Of a stretch of DNA of 64,000 bases, positions 6,548-15,547 are shown in pieces; position 1 is the stretch's first letter; each line of letters starts with the position of its first letter. Source of the DNA: Postechiella sp039985655 (lineage in GTDB: Bacteria; Bacteroidota; Bacteroidia; Flavobacteriales; Flavobacteriaceae); contig JBDWSF010000019.1 in NCBI GenBank assembly GCA_039985655.1, positions 1-64,000 on the forward strand, in the 5' to 3' direction. The notes beneath the pieces were generated by a model. The model was given only the letters and a program-made list of their open reading frames with translations. It had not been told where the DNA came from and did not search any database. Position numbers and translations under genes: made by a program.

Positions 6548-8608
6548 ATGAGAATTTTATTTATTGCTTCACTTTTAATTTTATTCAATTTCTCAAATAT
6601 TAACGCACAGGTTTTAAAAGAAAATACACCAACGTGGATTGATAAAATTGATTTCGAAACGTCGGAAATTGATAAAGATGATATTGATAACGGTTCAATA
6701 CTACTATTATATGATAACCAAATTAACGTTGCAAAAAAAGTCGTTTATAATAGATTAACAACAAAAATCACTAATAATGCTGGGGTACAAAATGCATCAT
6801 CAATAAACATAGCTTACGATCCAACGTATCAATCCTTAAAACTTCATAAAATAAAAATTATAAGGGACGGTGAAATTATAGATAAGTTAGATGTTTCAAA
6901 CTTTCAAGTTATAAGAAGAGAGTTAAATGCCGAATCTTTTCTTTATGATGGGTCTTTATCTGCCATCTTGAATGTTTCGGATGTTAGAGCTGGTGATATT
7001 TTAGATTATTCGTATTCTATTTATGGGTTTAATCCTTTAAATAAAAAGTTTTCTGGTTCTTTTTATCTAAATGACATCAACCCTATTGGAAAAATAAATA
7101 TTACTATTTTATCTAATAACGAATTAGAGTATAAAGCGTTCAATACCGAAATTCAACCAACAATTACCAAAAAAGGAAGTTTACATAAATACAATTGGTT
7201 AACAACCAATACGAAAAAACTTGATTATGAAGAAAGCACACCTTCGTGGAAATTAATTTATGAAAGTGTTTTTATTAGCGAATACAAATCGTGGAAAGAG
7301 GTTGTAGATTGGGGATTGAATTTATACAATATAGACAATAAAACAGACAAAGCGCTCGATGATAAAATTAAAGAAATTGATACAAAATATAAATCTCAAG
7401 GCGACAAAATAAAAGCGACTTTAAACTTTGTTCAGAACGATATTAGATATTTAGGCTTAGAGTTTGGTATTGGTGGTTACAAACCTTTTACACCAAATAC
7501 GGTATTTAAAAGACGTTTTGGTGATTGTAAGGATAAAAGTTTTCTTATGATAACCATGCTCAAAAAAATGGGCATTGAGGCATACCCCATGCTAGTAAAC
7601 ACGTATTTAAAGCAAACGATTAAAGCGTTATTACCTTCTCCAAAATTTTTCGATCATTGTGTTGTAAAAGTTATAAAAGATAAATCTGATTATTATTACG
7701 ATCCTACGATATCAAACCAAGGCGGTGATTACGATAGTACGCATTTTCCAAACTACCAATATGGTTTAGTAATACAAGAAGGTAATAATGATTTAGATGA
7801 AATTAAGCCCTATTCTGAAAATAAAGTTGAAACTGTTGAAGAGTATACTCTCGATACTATTGGCAAAGGCGCGACATTAAAAGTGGTTACAACTTATTAC
7901 GAGTCTGAGGCCGATAATATGCGTAATTATTTTAAAAACAACAGTATTAATTCGGTTAAAAAAGAATATGAAAATTTTTATTCAAACTATTATTATAATG
8001 TATCATCACTAAAAACACCACATTTTAAAGATGAATTATATAACAACATTTTTAAAGTTTATGAGGAATATAAATTAGATAGCATTTGGCATCCTATGGT
8101 TGAAAAAGAAAACCACATAGCGGTTTCCTTTAGTCCTGGCAGTCTATTAAATGCTTTATATGTCCCTACTAAAGACAAAAGAAATTCTGAAATATCTGTT
8201 ATATATCCTATACTTAGAGAACATAAAATTAAAATTAAGCTTCCTACGGCATGGCGCATTGAAAACGAAAAAGTCTTTGTAAACTCACCAGGATTCTATT
8301 ATGAATGGAAAGTAGATTATGACAGAAAAGAAAAAGCAATAAACCTGTATTATTATTTAAAAACTCAAAAAGATCACATTACTAAAGATGAATATAAAAA
8401 GTATATTCAGGATGTAAAAAAAGTAGATCAAACTACAGGTTACTACCTATTTAGCCCAACAAACCTCTTCGTTTCTAAATTTATTAATGATGATTCTATA
8501 GTATACACTATCATAGGCTTTTTTGCATTCTTTATAGTGGCAGCAGTAATTATAGTTTTAATTGTAGCTCTTGTTAAGTATTCAAATAAAAAAACAAATG
8601 AATACTAA
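6548..8608 (+). CDS. DUF3857/transglutaminase-like membrane protein
   Basis: This 686-residue exported protein has a signal peptide (MRILFIASLLILFNFSNINAQ). The N-terminal half matches the DUF3857 layout. The central domain is a transglutaminase-like (papain-fold) core with a visible Cys-His-Asp triad: Cys in RRFGDCKDKS, His in FDHCVVKV and Asp in YYYDPTISNQGG. One C-terminal transmembrane helix (about residues 650-672) is followed by a basic tail, so the bulk sits outside the inner membrane or in the periplasm. Relatives are common in Bacteroidota but their substrates are unknown; protein cross-linking and proteolysis are both possible. It is monocistronic, with unrelated neighbours on the opposite strand. 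Confidence 0.85.
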   Translation: MRILFIASLLILFNFSNINAQVLKENTPTWIDKIDFETSEIDKDDIDNGSILLLYDNQINVAKKVVYNRLTTKITNNAGVQNASSINIAYDPTYQSLKLHKIKIIRDGEIIDKLDVSNFQVIRRELNAESFLYDGSLSAILNVSDVRAGDILDYSYSIYGFNPLNKKFSGSFYLNDINPIGKINITILSNNELEYKAFNTEIQPTITKKGSLHKYNWLTTNTKKLDYEESTPSWKLIYESVFISEYKSWKEVVDWGLNLYNIDNKTDKALDDKIKEIDTKYKSQGDKIKATLNFVQNDIRYLGLEFGIGGYKPFTPNTVFKRRFGDCKDKSFLMITMLKKMGIEAYPMLVNTYLKQTIKALLPSPKFFDHCVVKVIKDKSDYYYDPTISNQGGDYDSTHFPNYQYGLVIQEGNNDLDEIKPYSENKVETVEEYTLDTIGKGATLKVVTTYYESEADNMRNYFKNNSINSVKKEYENFYSNYYYNVSSLKTPHFKDELYNNIFKVYEEYKLDSIWHPMVEKENHIAVSFSPGSLLNALYVPTKDKRNSEISVIYPILREHKIKIKLPTAWRIENEKVFVNSPGFYYEWKVDYDRKEKAINLYYYLKTQKDHITKDEYKKYIQDVKKVDQTTGYYLFSPTNLFVSKFINDDSIVYTIIGFFAFFIVAAVIIVLIVALVKYSNKKTNEY

Positions 8609-8636
8609 TTGCTATAAATCTGCATGACTATGCGTT

Positions 8637-9125
8637 TTATATCCTAATCTCCTTTTCTAAAGCTAAATAATGAGACATATTATTTTGGGCATCTCTTAAT
8701 GGATAAATCTCAATATTACAATTATAAACCGTTCCATTTTTTCTATAATTAAGAATTGTTTCTTTAAAGTTAATACCAGCATTCAAATTTAATCGAATCG
8801 CATCTAATGTTTGCTTTGAAGTCTTAGTACCTTGTAAAAAACTAGGTTTCCTGCCTTTAGCATAATTTGCAGCATAGCCTGTCATTTTAGTAAACCCTTT
8901 ATTAACCCATTCTATATTTCGATTTGCATCGGTTAAAATAATAGTTTCAAATTTGACTGTACTATAAAATACGTCATCAAAATCAAAAACCCATCCATAC
9001 TTTTTTTTGTATGCTTTTAAAGTATCTAGCTCTATTTGTCTTGTAAATTCTTCTGCTTGATTCAATAAATGCATTGCATAAATATCCCAGCATTTTAATG
9101 GACTCCGTTGTTCCCTTCTATTCAT
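8637..9125 (-). CDS. PAS-domain protein, LOV-like but cysteine-less
   Basis: This 162-residue cytoplasmic protein has a helical N-terminus of about 50 residues and one PAS domain (about 55-160). The fold is recognisable in ETIILTDANRNIEWVNKGFTKMTGY, FKETILNYRKNGTVYNCNIEIYPLRD and the closing strand HYLALEKEI. Residues 91-99 read GRKPSFLQG, closely matching the LOV signature GRNCRFLQG except that the photo-adduct cysteine is Pro94. It carries no kinase, cyclase or DNA-binding output domain, so it must act through partners or as a stand-alone sensor. It is alone on its strand with intergenic DNA on both sides. Flavin binding is possible but not shown. Confidence 0.8.
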   Translation of the reverse strand: MNRREQRSPLKCWDIYAMHLLNQAEEFTRQIELDTLKAYKKKYGWVFDFDDVFYSTVKFETIILTDANRNIEWVNKGFTKMTGYAANYAKGRKPSFLQGTKTSKQTLDAIRLNLNAGINFKETILNYRKNGTVYNCNIEIYPLRDAQNNMSHYLALEKEIRI

Positions 9126-9397
9126 TTAGTTAATGTCTCTTATGTGCAGATTGACAAAGAAGTCATCATATAAATGTTAACTTTTAAGAAAAAGCCTTTT
9201 ATAGAAACATCCTGACAAAGCTTTTTATCGCGAAAGCACTGTTTATAATTGATTAAAGGGAAGTATCTGGCTTATAATATATATTACTTACAGTTGCGCG
9301 ACAGCTTGTGATTTAAACACAATTCCTTTTTAATTTGCATTTGCAAACCCTTTTAATGATAATCAAAGGTATTACTTTACTTGCTAAACACAAAATT

Positions 9398-10003
9398 TTA
9401 CAAATCGGGAGTATAACGCTTCACCATGTCTTCTCTAGATTCTGGATCTTCTTTAGAACCTAATTGATCTTTTAGCATTTGTCCCATACTTGGAAATTCT
9501 TTTTTATCCATTTTAGAAGATTCATCCCAAAGTTTAGATCGCATTAATGCTTTAGCACAATGTAAAAAGGACTCTTCAACTGTAACAACGATACAGGATT
9601 TTGGTGGATTTTTTTCTGTTAAAAATAAATCCATATAGTCTTTATTTGTAGAAATATATGCACGACCATTAATTCGTAACGTTTCTCCAATTCCTGGAAT
9701 TAAAAAAAGGAGTCCAACTCTGCCTGAATCAATAATATTACCAATACTATCCATTATATTATTCCCTTTAGAATCTGGAATTATTAGTGTTGAATTATCG
9801 ATAACTTTTACAAAACCCATTTCACCTCCTCTTGGTGACGCATCCATTTTTCCAGAATCATCTGAAGTCGATAATACTAAAAACGGTGACTTTTCAATAA
9901 AATTAACAGCGTGTTTATCTAAAGTTTCGAATACTTTATCTTTTGCCCTCCCAGATGGAAAACCATACAACTCTCGAAGCTGTTCTTCTGTTTTAATTTT
10001 CAT
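9398..10003 (-). CDS. Pyridoxamine 5'-phosphate oxidase-family flavoprotein
   Basis: This 201-residue protein has the split-barrel FMN-binding fold. Supporting blocks are FLVLSTSDDSGKMDASPRGGEMGFVKV, where the Ser-Pro-Arg-Gly-Gly segment is typical, TLIIPDSKGNNIMDSIGNI, and RVGLLFLIPGIGETLRINGRAYIS. A C-terminal extension (ESSKMDKKEFPSMGQMLKDQ) resembles a subgroup annotated as the MSMEG_1061 type. It is not the vitamin B6 enzyme: a true pdxH is present at 31379-32026. The reaction is unknown, probably an FMN- or F420-like reductase. It lies 32 bases downstream of the nitronate monooxygenase-like gene on the same strand, so co-transcription of two flavin enzymes is likely. Confidence 0.8.
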   Translation of the reverse strand: MKIKTEEQLRELYGFPSGRAKDKVFETLDKHAVNFIEKSPFLVLSTSDDSGKMDASPRGGEMGFVKVIDNSTLIIPDSKGNNIMDSIGNIIDSGRVGLLFLIPGIGETLRINGRAYISTNKDYMDLFLTEKNPPKSCIVVTVEESFLHCAKALMRSKLWDESSKMDKKEFPSMGQMLKDQLGSKEDPESREDMVKRYTPDL

Positions 10004-10035
10004 AGCCTTGAAATTCTAAATCAAAACTACAATAA

Positions 10036-10983
10036 TTAATTTACTAATTTATGTATAATGGCTTTTGTCGATAAAATTTCAGTGGTATGCTCAATGCTCG
10101 GTCCTGCCACCCAAACGGTTTTATAAGTCGCTTTTGTAGCGGCATTTTTTGTAGCATTCATACCAATAGAAAATCGAATCATTTTAACCCATTTTTTAAG
10201 CTTTTTATTCTTATTTAAAACAGATTCAATCCAAGTTTGTTTTGTACCAATTTTATTAACATACGGTGTATTTATAACGGTACAAGGTGTACCAGAAATA
10301 CGCTCAGTCATCACAATATCATCTTCGCCATAATCTACACAAGCCTGTTTATATTCATCGGTTACCCCTGCTTCAAAAGACGCTATAAACGGGCTTCCAA
10401 CTGAAACACCTGCGGCTCCATAACTTAGCATCTCGTCAATATCGGCTTTACAGCCAACACCTCCGGCTGATATTATTGGAATATTACAATTAGTAACTAA
10501 TTCTTTTATCAATTTTTCTGGAGATTTGTCGCCTCTATGCCCTCCTGCTAAATTATTTACAGCAATAGCGGCATCAGCACCTAAACCTTCAACTTTTTGT
10601 GCAAATTTTAAATCGACGACATCACAAAACACTTTAATACCTACTTTATGTGCTTGATTAATGGTTTCTTCTGGGCTTCCTAAAGAGGTAATTATAAAGT
10701 CGCAGCCTTCTTCGCATATCACCTCTAATTGTCCTTTGTATTTTATATTAGATTTATTTACAATTAAATTAAAACCAAACGAACCGCCTTCAATTTTTGC
10801 TGCTTTTAAAACTTTAATAGCTTCTCTTAATTCTTCAAGTGTTCTATAGTTTAAAGCTGGAATACAGCCTGCGATTCCTCCTTTCATAGCCTCAATAACC
10901 ATTGCGGTATTCGAAACTAAAAACATGGGCGCTTGAATTATGGGATACTTAATATTAAGAAGTTGCGTTATTTTGGTTTCCAT
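10036..10983 (-). CDS. Nitronate monooxygenase/2-nitropropane dioxygenase-like flavoprotein
   Basis: This 315-residue FMN-dependent TIM-barrel enzyme belongs to the NAD(P)H-dependent flavin oxidoreductase/nitronate monooxygenase family. The N-terminus carries LNIKYPIIQAPMFLVSN, the central region NNLAGGHRGDKSP with the conserved His (the catalytic base in characterised members), and the phosphate-binding segments PIISAGGVG and GAAGVSVGSPFIAS. Characterised members oxidise alkyl nitronates; several relatives instead act on enoyl substrates, so the substrate remains open. It is likely the first gene of a two-gene unit with the flavoprotein at 9398-10003. Confidence 0.87.
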   Translation of the reverse strand: METKITQLLNIKYPIIQAPMFLVSNTAMVIEAMKGGIAGCIPALNYRTLEELREAIKVLKAAKIEGGSFGFNLIVNKSNIKYKGQLEVICEEGCDFIITSLGSPEETINQAHKVGIKVFCDVVDLKFAQKVEGLGADAAIAVNNLAGGHRGDKSPEKLIKELVTNCNIPIISAGGVGCKADIDEMLSYGAAGVSVGSPFIASFEAGVTDEYKQACVDYGEDDIVMTERISGTPCTVINTPYVNKIGTKQTWIESVLNKNKKLKKWVKMIRFSIGMNATKNAATKATYKTVWVAGPSIEHTTEILSTKAIIHKLVN

Positions 10984-11327
10984 AATTCTAGTATTGATTT
11001 CTCAAATATACTAAATATTATGCATGCATAGCAAATTTAATATCTATTGAAGCATATAAGCGGTTGTGCATTATGATTTATTTTAACAAATGAGATGTCA
11101 GTTCAATGACGCAGATGCTTGATTTTTTGGGGAGGTGTTTAGTCGTTTATCTTATTGTTTTTTTTTAAAACCAAATAGGATACTTCATTAGGAGGCCTTT
11201 TTCAAGACGACGTAATCTTTCCAATTGAAACTTTACTGTTTAATAGAGCGTTTAGTTGGTGTTTTCGCTACTGCATAAACAGTCGCTTCACTTGAATTGA
11301 CAGATTTGACTTTAAATACACAACGGG
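10984..11327. other. Intergenic region without visible features
   Basis: A 344-base non-coding stretch. I see no ORF longer than a few codons with family character, no good promoter pair, no strong hairpin and no copy of the repeats found elsewhere in the window. Confidence 0.5.
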
Positions 11328-12557
11328 TTAATCAATAAACCGATAGTAACCACATTTTAAATAAGCGCCCTCAGGAAATCCAATAGGATGGTCTGAATCG
11401 TGTGCAGTCTTAAGGACTAGTTTATATGAACGTCCTATTGATGCCAAAGATTGACTATTCACATCGTAAAAAGATTGGCTAACAACTCTCGAGGAACAAG
11501 ACGCCAACACTAGTAATCCGCTTTTAGCGGTTAATTGTTCACCAAGTTCTGCTAATTGTGCATATTTTTTTTTAGCTAAATCGACTTCCGAAGCTTGTTT
11601 TGCAAAACTTGGTGGATCTATAACTACAACATCAAAAGTCACTTTGTTTTTTATTAAGTCCTTAAGTGTTTTAAAGGCATCCCCTGCAATGGTTTTATGC
11701 ATTCCTTTATAATTGTTTAGCTTTCCATTTTCGACTGCAATTTCTAAAGCTTGTTTACTTATATCTAAACTTGTAACTTCTTTGGCTCCGTTATATAAAG
11801 CATGAACAGAAAACCCACCAGCGTAACTAAAGACATCCAATACAGTTTTTCCAGTACTCCACTCTCCTACTTGCTTTCTATTGGCACGATGGTCTAAAAA
11901 ATATCCTGTTTTATGACCTTTTATAACATTGGCAGAAAAATTAACGCCGTGTTCTACAAATTCCACAACCTCATTTTCTAAAGTTCCGAAAACGACTTCT
12001 CCGTTTTCAAGCTGATGTGCTTTAGATTGTTCTAAACTTCTACTTAAACGTACAACAACAGTATTTACCATAGATATTTGTTGCAAACTCGGTATTATAG
12101 TTTCTAAATATGGCAACCATATTTCAGAATATATTTTAACAACTAAAACATGATCATAAACATCAGCTATGAGTCCAGGAAAACCATCATTCTCTCCAAA
12201 AAGCAAACGGTAACTATTCGTATTCGTTTTTAATAAAAAAAGGCGTTTAGCATAAGCTTCTTCTATTTTATTTTGAAAAAATATGGAATTGATTTCAACT
12301 TTTACTGTACTGTTATGAAGCATTTTAATCCGGATTGGGGAATTCGCATCATACAAACCTAAACCAACAACTCGGTTTTTATTCTTACCAAAAATAATAG
12401 CTAAATCCCCAGATTTAGCATCGTCATTTATTTTTGTAATATTATCTGAAAACACCCAAGGATGTCCTTGTACAACAAATTGTTCGCCTTTTGCATTTAG
12501 TTTTACTGCTAAACGTTTAGGCGTGTAATTGGATTTTAATTTTGTTGAAAATGACAT
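11328..12557 (-). CDS. RlmI-like 23S rRNA methyltransferase (PUA plus SAM domain)
   Basis: This 409-residue class I SAM-dependent methyltransferase has the RlmI/RlmK architecture. An N-terminal PUA domain (about 12-95) contains GEQFVVQGHPWVFSDNI. A central RNA-binding region includes LLFGENDGFPGLIADVYD. The C-terminal Rossmann fold has motif I in VLDVFSYAGGFSVHAL and the catalytic-site VVIDPPSFAK. E. coli RlmI makes m5C1962 in 23S rRNA; here the target is inferred by family. A cysteine in LVLASCSSRV fits an m5C mechanism. The gene reads away from the IS1380 remnant, whose left end begins about 80 bases before its start codon. Confidence 0.87.
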   Translation of the reverse strand: MSFSTKLKSNYTPKRLAVKLNAKGEQFVVQGHPWVFSDNITKINDDAKSGDLAIIFGKNKNRVVGLGLYDANSPIRIKMLHNSTVKVEINSIFFQNKIEEAYAKRLFLLKTNTNSYRLLFGENDGFPGLIADVYDHVLVVKIYSEIWLPYLETIIPSLQQISMVNTVVVRLSRSLEQSKAHQLENGEVVFGTLENEVVEFVEHGVNFSANVIKGHKTGYFLDHRANRKQVGEWSTGKTVLDVFSYAGGFSVHALYNGAKEVTSLDISKQALEIAVENGKLNNYKGMHKTIAGDAFKTLKDLIKNKVTFDVVVIDPPSFAKQASEVDLAKKKYAQLAELGEQLTAKSGLLVLASCSSRVVSQSFYDVNSQSLASIGRSYKLVLKTAHDSDHPIGFPEGAYLKCGYYRFID

Positions 12558-12640
12558 GCTTTGAATTTCGTGTAAAAATAAATGTTTTGAATGGATATTT
12601 GTTAAGTATTTTAATCTGATATAAAACGGACACTCTCGAA

Positions 12641-14064
12641 GTAGAGCCTTAAATCCGTAGGTCTATTATAAAAAACAACCGCAAAGTCTTATAAATAAAA
12701 GGTTTTCGGTTTTTAGTGTTCCCACATAACTTGTTATTGCACAAAACATTAAGATGAAAACACTAAATTCTACCGACATAAGTCCTTTTGGAGGTTTAAA
12801 TTTTGTTTTACAAGAGTTTGAGAACAAAAAAATTGGTCATTTATTAAAAGAGCATTTACCGTTGCTACCTAATCAATGTAAATATTCGTGGAAAGAGATA
12901 TTCTACTCTTTTTGGTTAATATATTTCTGTGGCGGTGACTGTACAGAAGATTTGGCAGGCAATTTCCATTACCATTTAAAAGATAATCGTTTTCTAAATG
13001 TTCTTAGTCCATATAGAGTCTTAGACCGATTCAAAGAGCTATCAAAAGACAACGTTTTATTGAAAAGCCCGAGAAGAAATCGTATACATGAGTTTAGCAT
13101 GAATGAAAATCTTAATACACTTAATTTAAAGATATTGAATACTTTAAATGCCTTGTCTGCAGAAGTGTTAACCCTTGATTATGATAATACTTTAATGTTT
13201 AATAATAAAGCTGACAGTGCTAACACTTACAAAAAGGAATATGGGTGCTGCCCAGGCGTAGGGAGGCACAGCAAATAAAAATTAAAGCATAGCCTTAGTT
13301 ACGCTTTCTTTTTATATTGATGTAGAAAGGGAAAAAGGGCGTTTTATTGCGGTCATTTCAATACAGAATTGGTATAAAAGCACGCATGAATGCTGCTGTA
13401 TCTAGAGTTATTAATGATATTAAATGTTGGAAAAAAAAATAGAAAGAAAAGATAAGCAGGTAAACCTGTTTACTAATGAGACCTGTATATATTCTGCTAT
13501 CATAACAAACGATCATCACAAGAACGTTAACGATGTTGTATTCTTTTATAATCAAAGAGGAACAATCTAAAAAGAATTCGACATTCTCAAAAATGATTTT
13601 GGATGGAGAAACTTTCCTTTTTCTAAGTTAGAACAAGATACTGGTTTTATGATATTTACAGCTATATGTAGAAATTTGTATCATCATATTATCATGCTAT
13701 TTTCTTAAAAATTCGAGTTTTTGAAAGTTAATTTCAGAATAAAGAAATTCATCTTTAGACTCATAACAATCTCCGCTAAATGGATTAAAACATCTAGACA
13801 ATATAAACTCAGAATCTATGGAAGCCTCCATTTTAAAACATAGACAAGACAAAATAAATCGCTAATTTACTTGTCGAAAAGAATAAAACCAACAAAACTT
13901 GGGAGGCGATTTATTTCCTTTTAATTAGCCAATATTCACAAAAACCAGTAGTTGGTTTTTAGAAAAGACAATAATGCTATATCGATATTAAATTGCGCCT
14001 TTTTCCTCCAAAATAAAACTGATTAACCTTCCTATCGATAGACCTACTGATTTAAGGCTTATAC
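12641..14064 (+). mobile_element. Decayed IS1380-family insertion sequence
   Basis: The element is bounded by imperfect inverted repeats. The left end AGCCTTAAATCCGTAGGTCT (within 12641-12666) matches the reverse complement of the right end (14038-14064) with one difference in the core. Between them lies a broken transposase gene. The outermost bases and a target-site duplication could not be fixed by eye because the ends diverge outside the core. Confidence 0.8.
12754..13843 (+). pseudogene. IS1380-family transposase pseudogene
   Basis: The first 166 or so codons are intact and read as an IS1380-type DDE transposase: MKTLNSTDISPFGGLNFVLQ, then SFWLIYFCGGDCTEDLAGNF and the catalytic-Asp segment VLTLDYDNTLMFNNKA. 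The frame is lost near 13262. Homology resumes in shifted frames at about 13372 (ARMNAAVSRVINDIKCWK) and from 13451 (IYSAIITNDHH, FFYNQRGTI-stop-KEFDILKNDFGW, FSKLEQDTGFMIFTAICRNLY). There are at least two in-frame stops, at the taa after GGAACAATC and after CTATTTTCT. About 60-70 codons appear to be missing around 13262-13370. It cannot make an active transposase. Confidence 0.9.
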
Positions 14065-14100
14065 TTTTTCGGGATAAGCGTAACCCAAACTCAATAAAAC

Positions 14101-14129
14101 AAAAAACCTTGCTTCCGCAGGATTTTTTT
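14101..14129 (-). terminator. Terminator after the THUMP methyltransferase gene
   Basis: On the minus strand AATCCTGC-GGAA-GCAAGGTT forms a stem with one C-A mismatch and one G-T pair, then a T-run. It overlaps the stop codon. Confidence 0.6.
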
Positions 14130-15291
14130 ATTCTTTATTCATATACTTCCTCTTCTTACTCCCTTCATACATAACATATTTAACCAAACGCGATTCTAAT
14201 TTAGCATTAAATAAATGTATTTTTCTTGACGGTCGTAAACCTACATGTTTTAGAGCATCGAGATTACTTGTAATAAACCAAGCATCGGTACCCGGGTAAT
14301 TTTGTTTAAGTGTATCACCAATATTAGCGTAAAACTCTTCCATATCGATATTTAAACGTTCACCGTATGGTGGGTTAAATACCATATGCAACTTATTGTC
14401 ACCACCTTTTTGGGTTTTAAAGAAATCTTCGTGTTTAATTTCTACAAAATCATCTAATTGGGCGTTTTTAATATTTTCTATAGCTTTGGCTACGGCACTT
14501 GGTGCTTTGTCATAACCGACTATTTTATGATGAAAATCGCGCGTTTTTCCTAATAACGATTCTTCTATTTTTTCGAATAGCTCTACATCCCAATCACTCC
14601 ATCGTTCGAAAGCAAATTCTTTACGCATGAGGTTTGGTGGTATGTTGCAGGCTATCATAGCGGCTTCGGCAAGCATCGTACCAGATCCACACATAGGATC
14701 CATAAAATCTGTTTGCCCATCCCAACCCGAAAGCATAATTAATCCAGCTGCTAAAACTTCGTTTATAGGTGCGATGTTCGTTGCTGTTTTATAACCTCGT
14801 TTATGTAGTGAATCTCCAGAGGAATCTAACGAAATAGTACATTGTTGTCTGTCTATATGTACGTTTATTTTCAGGTCTGGAAATTTTAAATCAACATTTG
14901 GTCGTTCGCCCATGTTATCTCTAAAACGATCGACAATAGCATCTTTTGTTTTTTGTGCGATATAAAGCGAATGTGTAAACAATTCTGAATGTATGGTAGC
15001 ATCGACCGCCAAGGTTCCCGAAGATTTCATGTAATCTTCCCAAGGCATTTTATATATTTTATCGTATAATTTTTTTTCGCTTGTGACTTTAAAACTATGT
15101 ATGGGTTTTAAAATTTTTACGGCTGTACGTAACCCTAAATTACATTTATACATAAAGCCTTTATCGCCCACAAAACTTACATTACGTATACCTGCCTTTA
15201 CATTTCGAGCTCCTAATTGGGTTAACTCATTCGATAATAATTCTTCAAAGCCAAATAAGGTTTTGGCTACCATTTTGAAATTTTCTTCCAT
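14128..15291 (-). CDS. THUMP-domain RNA methyltransferase (RlmL N-terminal-like)
   Basis: This 387-residue SAM-dependent N2-guanosine-type methyltransferase has an N-terminal ferredoxin-like plus THUMP region (about 1-165), for example MVAKTLFGFEELLSNELTQLGA. The Rossmann domain has motif I in DFMDPMCGSGTMLAEAAM and the catalytic motif NPPYGERL, the N/D-PPY signature of amino-methylating enzymes. It corresponds to the N-terminal methyltransferase half of E. coli RlmL (m2G2445 of 23S rRNA); the RlmK half is absent and is likely supplied by separate genes. Such proteins are often misnamed N6-adenine DNA methylases. A second in-frame ATG lies six codons in, so the start is uncertain by that much. 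Confidence 0.9.
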   Translation of the reverse strand: MEENFKMVAKTLFGFEELLSNELTQLGARNVKAGIRNVSFVGDKGFMYKCNLGLRTAVKILKPIHSFKVTSEKKLYDKIYKMPWEDYMKSSGTLAVDATIHSELFTHSLYIAQKTKDAIVDRFRDNMGERPNVDLKFPDLKINVHIDRQQCTISLDSSGDSLHKRGYKTATNIAPINEVLAAGLIMLSGWDGQTDFMDPMCGSGTMLAEAAMIACNIPPNLMRKEFAFERWSDWDVELFEKIEESLLGKTRDFHHKIVGYDKAPSAVAKAIENIKNAQLDDFVEIKHEDFFKTQKGGDNKLHMVFNPPYGERLNIDMEEFYANIGDTLKQNYPGTDAWFITSNLDALKHVGLRPSRKIHLFNAKLESRLVKYVMYEGSKKRKYMNKE

Positions 15292-15317
15292 TTTTTTCGT
15301 CTACCTATAATAGATTG

Positions 15318-15336
15318 CAAAAATAACGTAATTTTG
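15318..15336. promoter_or_regulatory. Back-to-back -7 boxes of a divergent promoter pair
   Basis: Minus strand 15325-15318 reads TATTTTTG, facing the THUMP methyltransferase. Plus strand 15329-15336 reads TAATTTTG, facing the methyltransferase at 15548. Both fit TAnnTTTG and are three bases apart. No well-spaced -33 boxes were found. Confidence 0.35.
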
Positions 15337-15365
15337 CGGCAAACGTTAAAGTTTATTGATAATTC

Positions 15366-15540
15366 GGGTTAAGGATTGATGCGACATCCTTTTGTTGTGC
15401 TTATTAAAAAGTTTAAGTTGAAACGAAATTAAAAAACATTCAACTACCTTGATGAGATACTGAAACACCTTCAGCACAAGAAAAGATATAGCGGAAAGCC
15501 TGACCTTATGTTGCCAGAGCAACTTAAGGGAACCTCCAAC
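15366..15540 (+). repeat. Dispersed repeat-like element, copy C
   Basis: This non-coding block precedes the methyltransferase ATG at 15548. It contains AGGAT-TGATGCGAC-ATCCT (15372-15390, a 5-bp hairpin) and, 90 bases on, AGATATAGCGGAAAGCC. The latter resembles the GGATAGTAGTGGATAGCCC block of copies A and B. From memory, blocks of this kind recur between flavobacterial genes. An open frame on the minus strand across it is not coding. Confidence 0.45.
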
Positions 15541-15547
15541 CAAATAT

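Noticed and set aside
13358..13555. A 65-codon minus-strand frame within the IS remnant.
   Set aside because: It is antisense to recognisable transposase sequence (IYSAIITNDHH, VNDVVFFYNQRG on the plus strand), so it is a shadow.
14128..15291. Reading the THUMP protein as a DNA adenine methylase of a restriction-modification system because of its NPPY motif.
   Set aside because: The THUMP domain and RlmL-like layout show an RNA methyltransferase, and no restriction gene is near.
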